From assembly GCA_015063645.1 (NCBI GenBank), contig SVTS01000016.1, forward strand, positions 1 to 41,889: a stretch of 41,889 nucleotides of DNA, read 5' to 3'. Below, in pieces: positions 31,376 to 37,765 of this stretch. Position 1 is the first letter of the stretch. Every line of letters starts with the position of its first letter. The stretch comes from Oscillospiraceae bacterium. Its GTDB lineage: Bacteria; Bacillota; Clostridia; Oscillospirales; CAG-272. Below the pieces are notes generated by a model. The model was not told the DNA's origin. It made no database searches and saw only the letters and a program-made list of their open reading frames with translations. The position numbers were made by a program, and so were the translations under genes.

Positions 31376-31535
31376 GGGGGCGCCTTTGAAAAAGGCGTCC
31401 CCGGACCCCCGCGAAAGCTTCTGAGCATAAAACAGGATACAGTCGGGCGGTAATTACCGCTGAACTGTATCCTGTTCTTTTTATACAAGTTTTTGAAAGG
31501 GGCACGGGGGAATCTTTTTTCAAAAAGATTCCCCC
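31376..31535. repeat. Multi-hairpin intergenic element, copy 2
   Basis: G-rich hairpin CGCCTTT/AAAGGCG with GGGG/CCCC base (31376-31402), central palindrome with arms CAGGATACAG / CTGTATCCTG (31433-31474) and inner GCGGTAATTACCGC, then a second G-rich hairpin (31506-31535). Between convergent genes. Confidence 0.75.
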
Positions 31536-31545
31536 GCCGCATCCC

Positions 31546-32847
31546 TCAAAGATTGAATGCGACCTCGATGTCACGGATTTCCTTCGGGGAAATCGCCACG
31601 ATCTCCCGTCCCATCTTGATGGTATCCACCACGGCACGGGCACTGTATTCCATAACCTCAAGGCGGTCAAAGGCATTGAGCAGGGATGTGCCGCAGGCGA
31701 TGACGCAGTCGTTTTCGATGATGGCAATGGGCTCCTTCATGGACAGTTCCCTCGCCAGCATAGCGGGCTGCATGAAAGACGAACCGAAGGGGAACTTCCG
31801 CACGTTCTTCAGCATGATATAGCTCTCCGGGATCAGCTTCGCATCAAAGGGGACGTCCGTGATGGCGAACGCCATGATGTGCGGCGGCTCCGCCAGAATC
31901 ACACTGTTTATCTCCGGGGACTGGGCATAAATCGCCTGATGCAGGGGGAAGGAATGGCTGGGTGCCTTGCCGAACTCCGCCAGCCCGCCCTTGAAGAGCA
32001 CCAGATCCTCCGGCTCCAGATATTTGCGGTCCTTATCGTGAGGTGTGATCAAAAACGATCCGTCGGAGAGACGGCGGGAGAACGCACCCTGACTGCTGGT
32101 GAACAGATTGTTGTCATACGCGCGGTGAATCAGCTGGCACATCTCCTTGCGCGCCGACAATTCTTCGCTGGTACGGGTGGACGGCACAAAGCGATCCAGC
32201 TGCACATCCGCACTTTTCTCCCGATACAGTTCCATATGTTTTTCGGGGATCAGGCGGATACTGTCGGAGCCGGTGATGGAATGGGCGTTGATCTGAATCC
32301 GCGCCACATAATCCAGCGTTTCAAATTCCATGAACGCCGTGAACAGATCGTCCGAGCCGATTACCACGCCGTGGTTTTCCAGCATGACGATATCGTAATC
32401 CTTTTTGAATTCTTCCGCTATGTACGCGCCAAGTTCCTCACTGCCGGGTACAGCATATTTTGCCATGGCGACCTTCGGGCAGAGGATGCGGCAGTTGGGA
32501 ATAATATTGGTGGAGGGAATCTCGCGGATCAGGGAAAACGCCACCAGTGCCGGCGGATGCGCATGCAGCACAGCGCGCAGATCCGGGCGGGCACGGTAAA
32601 TCGCCAGATGGAAGGGATATTCCGAGGACGGCTTGTGCTGACCGATGATGGTGCCGTCGGGCATAACCTTCATGATATCCGCAGCGGTGAGATTTCCCTT
32701 GTCCACGCCGGACGGGCTGATCCACATGACGCCTTCGTCGTCCATAATGGACAGATTGCCGCCGGAAGTGGTGGTCATCTGGTAGCTGTACAGCCGTTTC
32801 ATGATCATCACGATCTGATCTGCGGGGTGAAGCATGGAAAAGTTCAT
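31546..32847 (-). CDS. Tandem class II aldolase/epimerase with degenerate second domain
   Basis: 433 aa from ATG 32847; GGAGG is 6 nt upstream, whereas ATG 32853 abuts it. Two class II aldolase (FucA/AraD) domains follow each other. Domain 1 has SGGNLS, SSEYPFH (E76), HAHPPA (H95, H97) and ENHGVV (H159), the expected catalytic Glu and zinc ligands. Domain 2 keeps the frame (SSQGAFS, PLHQAIY, AEPPHIM, ENDCVIA) but has Ser, Leu, Glu and Asp at the four positions, so it cannot bind the metal the same way. The substrate is likely a phosphorylated sugar such as L-ribulose 5-phosphate or L-fuculose 1-phosphate. Usual family length is about 210-230 aa. Confidence 0.88.
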   Translation of the reverse strand: MNFSMLHPADQIVMIMKRLYSYQMTTTSGGNLSIMDDEGVMWISPSGVDKGNLTAADIMKVMPDGTIIGQHKPSSEYPFHLAIYRARPDLRAVLHAHPPALVAFSLIREIPSTNIIPNCRILCPKVAMAKYAVPGSEELGAYIAEEFKKDYDIVMLENHGVVIGSDDLFTAFMEFETLDYVARIQINAHSITGSDSIRLIPEKHMELYREKSADVQLDRFVPSTRTSEELSARKEMCQLIHRAYDNNLFTSSQGAFSRRLSDGSFLITPHDKDRKYLEPEDLVLFKGGLAEFGKAPSHSFPLHQAIYAQSPEINSVILAEPPHIMAFAITDVPFDAKLIPESYIMLKNVRKFPFGSSFMQPAMLARELSMKEPIAIIENDCVIACGTSLLNAFDRLEVMEYSARAVVDTIKMGREIVAISPKEIRDIEVAFNL

Positions 32848-32858
32848 TTGCATCCTCC

Positions 32859-32971
32859 AAAAATGTGATAATATAGATAAATTAACATGTTTGTTTTAAC
32901 ATATAACATTATATCACATTTTTGCTTTGATTGCAACAATCAAATATCACAGGATTTATCTGTGATATTTG
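32859..32971. promoter_or_regulatory. Operator cluster with TGTGATA half-sites upstream of the aldolase
   Basis: Arms AAAAATGTGATAATAT (32859-32874) and ATTATATCACATTTTT (32908-32923) form one inverted repeat that overlaps the ribosome-site side and the -10 element. A second, perfect 12-bp inverted repeat CAAATATCACAG / CTGTGATATTTG (7-nt centre) lies at 32941-32971, upstream of the -35. All four arms share TGTGATA. A sugar-responsive regulator is inferred; it is not obviously encoded here. Confidence 0.65.
32908..32936 (-). promoter_or_regulatory. Promoter of the aldolase gene
   Basis: Minus strand TTGCAA, 17-nt spacer, TATAAT. The -10 and spacer fall inside the TGTGATA inverted repeat. Confidence 0.75.
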
Positions 32972-32984
32972 TGCCGTTTTGTGC

Positions 32985-33024
32985 AAAAAAGGAACACGGG
33001 GAAATCCACTCTTCGGATTTCCCC
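32985..33024 (-). terminator. Terminator after the CD3324-family gene
   Basis: 10-bp hairpin GGGGAAATCC / GGATTTCCCC with a 7-nt loop, followed in minus orientation by a T run (TTTTTT). Confidence 0.85.
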
Positions 33025-33029
33025 GCGCT

Positions 33030-33284
33030 TCAGATGATTTTCCGAATACTTTCCACGGAAAGGCAGAATTCCTTTGCAAGTTCTTCGACGCTTGCCTCCT
33101 CGGCGTATCGGCGGCGGATCTGTTTGTTCCGCTCCTCGTATTCCTGGCGGGTTCCGCATCTGGAACCCCACGCCGCCCGGTGCTCTTCCCGTTTCGGAAT
33201 GTAGATATTTTCGCCCTCCACGTACTTCCAGATCTGGCGAAGCAGCGCGTCAGGCAGCACTTCCCGTGCATTTTTGTATGCCAA
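33030..33284 (-). CDS. CD3324-family protein (Mor-like helix-turn-helix)
   Basis: 84 aa from TTG 33284, which has GGGAGG about 6 nt upstream; the ORF track's GTG 33299 overlaps no usable site. The sequence LAYKNAREVLPDALLRQIWK, YVEGENIYIPKRE, then RRRYAEEASVEELAKEFCLS and VESIRKII is the CD3324-family pattern. This is a small basic protein with a C-terminal helix-turn-helix like Mor/C phage activators. Targets are unknown. A long structured leader precedes it. Confidence 0.88.
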   Translation of the reverse strand: MAYKNAREVLPDALLRQIWKYVEGENIYIPKREEHRAAWGSRCGTRQEYEERNKQIRRRYAEEASVEELAKEFCLSVESIRKII

Positions 33285-33312
33285 ATGAACCTCCCACACT
33301 CACGCCCGACAG

Positions 33313-33336
33313 CCGTACATTCCGGAGAATGTACGG
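33313..33336 (-). promoter_or_regulatory. Leader hairpin of the CD3324 gene
   Basis: Perfect 10-bp stem CCGTACATTC / GAATGTACGG with a 4-nt loop, nested between CACAC and GTGTG arms that can pair around it. It lies 30 nt before the TTG start and could gate the ribosome site. Confidence 0.55.
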
Positions 33337-33383
33337 CCGCGGGTGTGCTACTATTTACGGAGCCGTGCGGGAGAGATTTCCCG

Positions 33384-33434
33384 TCAGCTCCGCGCCACCT
33401 CGGCGTTACGTTTATGGTTGAAATTACGGATCAT
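33384..33434 (-). CDS. Possible leader peptide (16 aa)
   Basis: MIRNFNHKRNAEVARS, ATG 33434 to TGA 33384, with AGGAGG 11 nt upstream. It is followed at once by a hairpin (GGAGC ... GCTCC with inner CGGGA/TCCCG). Spacing from the ribosome site is long. It may be a regulatory upstream ORF for the CD3324 gene. Evidence is only the strong AGGAGG, the position in a consensus-promoter leader and the following hairpins. Confidence 0.35.
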   Translation of the reverse strand: MIRNFNHKRNAEVARS

Positions 33435-33480
33435 GAAAATACATACCTCCTCTCGTCAATTCAGCGGCCGCTGTGCTTTT

Positions 33481-33509
33481 ATTATAGCGCGCAGCGGAGG
33501 AATTGTCAA
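33481..33509 (-). promoter_or_regulatory. Consensus promoter of the CD3324 leader
   Basis: Minus strand TTGACA, 17-nt spacer, TATAAT. The leader to TTG 33284 is about 190 nt. The 33510-33622 stretch toward the next promoter shows nothing clear. Confidence 0.85.
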
Positions 33510-33622
33510 GTGAGAGAATGAATAGAGAAATTCTCTACCTGCAGACGGAGAAAAAAAGCCTCCGGTTTTACCCGGCAAAAAATATTTCCGGGAAATTCCG
33601 GAAATATCTCTGAACAAGGCAA

Positions 33623-33651
33623 TTGATTCCTGCGCTTGTATATGGTATAAT
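33623..33651 (+). promoter_or_regulatory. Promoter of the sigma/LRR fusion gene
   Basis: TTGATT, 17-nt spacer, TATAAT: a housekeeping-type promoter rather than an obvious ECF-type one. Confidence 0.8.
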
Positions 33652-33686
33652 AGTATAAACCCAAATTACAGAAAAGGAGAACCGAC

Positions 33687-35582
33687 TTGCAGGATTATTC
33701 GGAACTGATCCACTGGGTCGGAGAGGCGAAATCGGGAAACGAAGAAGCCTTCGCCCATATATATAAAGCCACGCATCCGCTTGTTTACAATATCGGCTGT
33801 GTCTGTACAGAAGATCCGGAAAGAGCGAAAGATATTGTTTCCGAGGTGTTTATCCGGGTTTTCAAAAACCTGAATCAGCTGCGGGACAATCACTCCTTTG
33901 TCAATTGGCTGATTGTCATCACCAGACACGTCTGTGCAGATCATAAGCAGGAGGATGCGAAGGAGGAAGAAGCTCTTCTGTTCCTCAGCGACGGGAACAC
34001 GGACGATATTGAAGAATGGCATCGGCAGGAAGCCATGCAGTCCGTTGTGCAGAAGATTCTGAAACAACTGCCCGAAACGCAGCAGAGAGCGGTGCACTAC
34101 GTTTATTTCCGTCAGCTGTCCATCGGACAGGCTGCCGCGCTGGAAAACTGCTCCATCGGCACCCTCAAAAGCCGTCTGTTTTACGCCAGAGAAACACTGC
34201 GGAAAGCCATCAGCGCTGAGGAAAAACGAAGCGGCGATAAACTGCACATGCCGGCAGCGGTAGTAGCGCTGGCAGGTCTGGCGATGCTGCCGAATATGCC
34301 GTTTTCCCTCTCATCCGCGGAAGCGGCACAGATTTTTTCCACAATCATGGGCGCACTGCAGCTGCAGTATGCAGCAGACGCGGATGCACCGCGCATTATC
34401 CGGATAGAGAATGAGGAAAAAACTTCCCTCTTCAAGAAAAATTACCTGCTCCGTTTTTCCCCTGCGGCAGCCGCCGCGGCGATTACGGTGACAGTCGCCG
34501 TTGTGCTGTGCATCGGCATGATCACGATTCATGCGCTCTCTGATCAGTTATCCGGAGAAGACGGCAGCACGCCGCCGGATCCGAGGAATAATTCTGCCGG
34601 AATGGTTCTTGCTGAAACGGCATCTGCTGCGGCGGAAGCGGAAACCACAACTGCCCCCGTCACGGAAGTGGAATTCACCACCGCCCACGGTGCTGTGATC
34701 ACCGCCGTACTGACGGAGAACAACACAATGACCGTTCTCCGGGCAAAATGTGAGGTGGAAACGCTGATCATCCCTGATGACATCAACGATATTCCCGTGA
34801 CGGAAATTGCCGAGGGTGCGTTTGACGCGGACTGCGAAGCGGTAAAATACCTGCATCTGCACAACAATATGCAGATCATCTCCGGCAAAACCGTTGCCGC
34901 ACTGGAAAATCTGCAGTCGATCCACGTGCCGACCTCCTCCGCGTATCTTTCCTCTGCCGGGGAAATCCTGTACAGCAAGGACGGTTCCGTGCTGATCGCC
35001 TATCCCAATGACCGGCGCTCTTCAGAGTTCCGTATTCCTGCCTCCGTGCGCACCGTCGGTGCCTACGCCATAAACAGCCGCTGGCTGACGAAGCTGCATT
35101 TTTCACAGTACGGCGTGACAACCCTCGGGGAATACAGCCTGGCAGGCTGTGAAAAGCTGACGGAAGTCCGCATTCCCAATACGGTCAGTGAAATCGGCGA
35201 AAATGCCCTGGCATCCCCGTCGCTCACATACATATATGCCTATGCGGGCACGGAGCAGCACAACTGGTCCTGGAGCGGTGCTCTGCTCAGCTATGACAAG
35301 ACCCATCTGGTCCAGTATCCCGGCGGAAAACCGACGGAAACGTATACAATCCCGGAACCGATTCTGACAGTGGATGCCTATGCGTTCTCCGGCGCGGAGA
35401 ATCTGCGGGAGATCATCGTTCCCGAAACGGTCAGGGAACTGCACGCCAACGCTTTCACCGGATGCGATAATCTGGAGCGGGTCTGGTTCCGCGGAGAAGC
35501 CCCCGCCATTATCGGCGGAGACACCCTGCTGATGCCCAATGCGGTCTGCAGAACCGGTTACACCGACCGGGCTGAATCCTGA
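33687..35582 (+). CDS. Membrane-anchored ECF sigma factor fused to BspA-type leucine-rich repeats
   Basis: 631 aa from TTG 33687 (AAAAGGAGA 6 nt upstream). Residues 1-95 are sigma region 2 (EEAFAHIYKATHPLVYNIG, DIVSEVFIRVFKNL, FVNWLIVITRHVC) and about 120-180 region 4 (QQRAVHYVYFRQLSIGQAAA, SIGTLKSRLFYARETLRKA). A membrane helix follows at about 256-283 (AAAAAAITVTVAVVLCIGMI). From about 335 to the end come BspA-type leucine-rich repeats (EIAEGAFDAD, FRIPASVRTVGAYAI, VRIPNTVSEIGENAL, IIVPETVRELHANAF). The sigma part would be cytoplasmic and the repeats outside. No separate anti-sigma gene is adjacent. Confidence 0.88.
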   Translation: MQDYSELIHWVGEAKSGNEEAFAHIYKATHPLVYNIGCVCTEDPERAKDIVSEVFIRVFKNLNQLRDNHSFVNWLIVITRHVCADHKQEDAKEEEALLFLSDGNTDDIEEWHRQEAMQSVVQKILKQLPETQQRAVHYVYFRQLSIGQAAALENCSIGTLKSRLFYARETLRKAISAEEKRSGDKLHMPAAVVALAGLAMLPNMPFSLSSAEAAQIFSTIMGALQLQYAADADAPRIIRIENEEKTSLFKKNYLLRFSPAAAAAAITVTVAVVLCIGMITIHALSDQLSGEDGSTPPDPRNNSAGMVLAETASAAAEAETTTAPVTEVEFTTAHGAVITAVLTENNTMTVLRAKCEVETLIIPDDINDIPVTEIAEGAFDADCEAVKYLHLHNNMQIISGKTVAALENLQSIHVPTSSAYLSSAGEILYSKDGSVLIAYPNDRRSSEFRIPASVRTVGAYAINSRWLTKLHFSQYGVTTLGEYSLAGCEKLTEVRIPNTVSEIGENALASPSLTYIYAYAGTEQHNWSWSGALLSYDKTHLVQYPGGKPTETYTIPEPILTVDAYAFSGAENLREIIVPETVRELHANAFTGCDNLERVWFRGEAPAIIGGDTLLMPNAVCRTGYTDRAES

Positions 35583-35594
35583 AACCTGCATAAT

Positions 35595-35622
35595 AAAACG
35601 GCTGCACTGCTGCAGCCGTTTT
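35595..35622. terminator. Bidirectional terminator
   Basis: 12-bp stem AAAACGGCTGCA / TGCAGCCGTTTT with loop CTGC, between convergent genes. Confidence 0.9.
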
Positions 35623-35637
35623 AATTATATTATCCGA

Positions 35638-36309
35638 TTACTTTTTCTTTCTGCAGACCACTGCACCTGCCAGGGATACGCCTGCGCAGACAACAGCGAG
35701 GATACCTGCATCAAAGGTTGCGGGAGCGGAAGGAGTTGCGGGCTTTGCATTGGTCGTTGCGGCGGGCTTCTGGATATCGCCGGTCTTCTCATAGAAGAAA
35801 TCCTGGATGTACAGGGACTTAACCTTGGAGTTATCGAAATCGGCGGTCAGGGAGAACACAACCGTGTGCTTGCCGGCGGTCAGTTCCTGCTTGATACCGT
35901 AGAAGTAGTGCTTCTTGAGGTCATTGGCATCTGCATAGTCGTATTCCATGCGGTATACATCGCCCTTGCCATCAATCTGTACGTTGGTGGTACGCGGAAC
36001 ACCCTTCTTGTAACCCATCAGCATGAAACCGAATTCGTAGATGCCGGCTTCCTTAACTTCAAATTCAACAACAAAGTCGCCCTTTTTCTGATCTTTCAGG
36101 TAGATGTAGTCAAAGCCTTCACGGGTATTGTGCATGGCATTGGAAGCGCCGTCTTTCCAGACCTTGCTCAGCTGAATAGTGGTGGGATTCTTGAAAGCTG
36201 CGGGGAGAGTGTCAAACTGATTGCTCAGCTTTTTCTCTGCGGCAAACATGGGCATCACAGAGCAGAATGCCAGAAGAACAACCAGCGTCAGTGCAAGAAA
36301 TTTTTTCAT
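35638..36309 (-). CDS. Secreted protein with PxTFD/RKKK anchor tail
   Basis: 223 aa from ATG 36309 (AGAGAGGA upstream); the longer ORF start is leader. Signal peptide KKFLALTLVVLLAFCSVMPMFAA, then a beta-rich domain of about 150 residues (GDFVVEFEVKEAGIYEFGFM, TNVQIDGKGDVYRMEY, LTAGKHTVVFSLT) resembling carbohydrate-binding CBM6/CBM35-type jelly rolls. A Pro/Ala/Thr linker leads to PATFDAG, a hydrophobic helix and CRKKK. It shares the tail layout with the 20365-21333 protein. Probably cell-surface and carbohydrate-binding; the binding site is not evident. Confidence 0.75.
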   Translation of the reverse strand: MKKFLALTLVVLLAFCSVMPMFAAEKKLSNQFDTLPAAFKNPTTIQLSKVWKDGASNAMHNTREGFDYIYLKDQKKGDFVVEFEVKEAGIYEFGFMLMGYKKGVPRTTNVQIDGKGDVYRMEYDYADANDLKKHYFYGIKQELTAGKHTVVFSLTADFDNSKVKSLYIQDFFYEKTGDIQKPAATTNAKPATPSAPATFDAGILAVVCAGVSLAGAVVCRKKK

Positions 36310-36334
36310 AGCGGAAAATCCTCTCTGTATAAAT

Positions 36335-36356
36335 AATTTGGTTCTGCAACCAAATT
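36335..36356. promoter_or_regulatory. Operator or 5' stem-loop
   Basis: Perfect 9-bp inverted repeat AATTTGGTT / AACCAAATT with a 4-nt centre, immediately downstream of the -10 of the secreted-protein gene. It could be a repressor site at +1 or an mRNA 5' stabilising hairpin. Confidence 0.7.
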
Positions 36357-36357
36357 C

Positions 36358-36386
36358 ATTATAGCACCTTAACAATCCTGTGTCAA
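36358..36386 (-). promoter_or_regulatory. Consensus promoter of the secreted protein
   Basis: Minus strand TTGACA, 17-nt spacer, TATAAT. Confidence 0.85.
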
Positions 36387-36447
36387 TACCTGCCGACAGT
36401 TATTTATCTGAATTCCCGGCTATTCTGTAAAAATTCCCCATCGGTCA

Positions 36448-36476
36448 TTGACAGCGCCGGAAAAATGTGCTATGAT
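36448..36476 (+). promoter_or_regulatory. Promoter of the Gfo/Idh gene
   Basis: TTGACA, 17-nt spacer, TATGAT. Confidence 0.8.
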
Positions 36477-36514
36477 GATGGGGTAAAAATTTATCCGCCA
36501 AAGGAGAAATTACC

Positions 36515-37561
36515 ATGGATAAACCGATTCGCGTAGGTGTAGTTGGTCTGGGCCGCGCAGGCTCCGGCTTCCACAAATCCGAAATGAGCGCACGTCAGGA
36601 TAAGTTCGTATATCACGCAGTCTGCGACATCATCGAAGAGCGCACTGTTCCCTTCGTTGAAAAATTCGGCTGCAAGGCGTATACCGATTATGCGGAAATG
36701 CTGAAGGACGAAGAGATCGAGCTGGTGGACATCGCCACCCGTTCCTGCGATCACTACAAACACGCCAGGATGGCTCTGCTGGCAGGCAAGGACGTTATGC
36801 TGGAGAAGCCCTTCTGCATGCACCTCTCCGAGGTAAACGATCTGATCGCTCTCGGCTCCCAGCCCGGCGGTCCTCATCTGTACATCCGTCACAACCGCCG
36901 TTTTGAGTACGGCTTCTGCAAAGCAATGGAGATCATCAATTCCGGCAAGCTGGGCAGAGTATACGAAGTACGTCTTGCGCGCAACAGCTATCAGCGCCGC
37001 AACGACTGGCAGACCATAAACGAATTCGGCGGCGGTCAGCTCCTGAACTGGGGTCCCCACATTGTGGATCACTCCCTGCAGTTCTGCGGCGGCGCGTACA
37101 CGGAGATGTACTCCGCCATCCGTCAGGTAGCTGCCGCAGGTGACTGCGAGGATCACATCAAAATCGTCTTCACCGGCATCAACGGCTGCATCGTGGATAT
37201 GGAGATCTCCGGCGGCGTTGCCATTCCGGTTCCCACCTACCGCATCTACGGCACCAAGGGATCTCTGGTTTCCGAGGGGGACAATTTCCGTCTGAAGTAT
37301 CTGGATCCTGAAGTGGAACTGGCTCCCGTTGTGGCTAATCCCGAGACGCCTGTTCCGGGTTCCGGATTCGGCAACAGCGAGAAGCTGACGTGGGTAGAGG
37401 AAGTTGTTCCTGCCGGCAACAACGGCGGCGACCGCATCTGGGATGCACTATATGAGTCCATCCGCCACGGTGTGAAGTATCCCATCGCCCTCTCCGAAGC
37501 TGCCGCTGTCACGGAGGTTCTGGAAAAGGCAAAGATCGGCACGATTTTTGAGAATAAGTAA
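36515..37561 (+). CDS. Gfo/Idh/MocA-family oxidoreductase
   Basis: 348 aa with AAAGGAGAAA upstream. N-terminal Rossmann fold RVGVVGLGRAGSGFH (GxGxxG-type), then VDIATRSCDHYKHARMALLAGKDVMLEKPF with the family's EKP lysine. The C-terminal substrate domain has YIRHNRRFEYGFCKA, GRVYEVRLARNSYQRRNDW and GGGQLLNWGPHIVDHSLQF, the GGG...D.G.H..D motif. These enzymes oxidise or reduce sugars and cyclitols with NAD(P). The substrate is not clear; a single-gene unit close to sugar genes suggests a sugar or sugar acid. Confidence 0.93.
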   Translation: MDKPIRVGVVGLGRAGSGFHKSEMSARQDKFVYHAVCDIIEERTVPFVEKFGCKAYTDYAEMLKDEEIELVDIATRSCDHYKHARMALLAGKDVMLEKPFCMHLSEVNDLIALGSQPGGPHLYIRHNRRFEYGFCKAMEIINSGKLGRVYEVRLARNSYQRRNDWQTINEFGGGQLLNWGPHIVDHSLQFCGGAYTEMYSAIRQVAAAGDCEDHIKIVFTGINGCIVDMEISGGVAIPVPTYRIYGTKGSLVSEGDNFRLKYLDPEVELAPVVANPETPVPGSGFGNSEKLTWVEEVVPAGNNGGDRIWDALYESIRHGVKYPIALSEAAAVTEVLEKAKIGTIFENK

Positions 37562-37569
37562 AAGTTTTC

Positions 37570-37753
37570 GCGGGGGAACCTTTTAAAAAAGGTTCCCCCG
37601 CACCCCTTCCCAAAACTTTATATAAAAAAACAGGATACAGATAAGCGGAACTATACGGTATCGAACAATTACGCTTATCTGTATCCTGATTTATTGCATA
37701 AAAGTTTTCAGGAGGGGCGCGGGGAACCCCTTTTTCAAAAGGGGTTCCCCGCG
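37570..37753. repeat. Multi-hairpin intergenic element, copy 3
   Basis: Outer hairpin GCGGGGGAACC / GGTTCCCCCGC (37570-37601), central 17-bp stem CAGGATACAGATAAGCG / CGCTTATCTGTATCCTG (37631-37688), outer hairpin CGCGGGGAACCCC / GGGGTTCCCCGCG (37718-37753). The outer hairpins are bordered by AAAGTTTT-type sequence. Between convergent genes. Confidence 0.8.
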
Positions 37754-37765
37754 TTCCCTTTCGGC

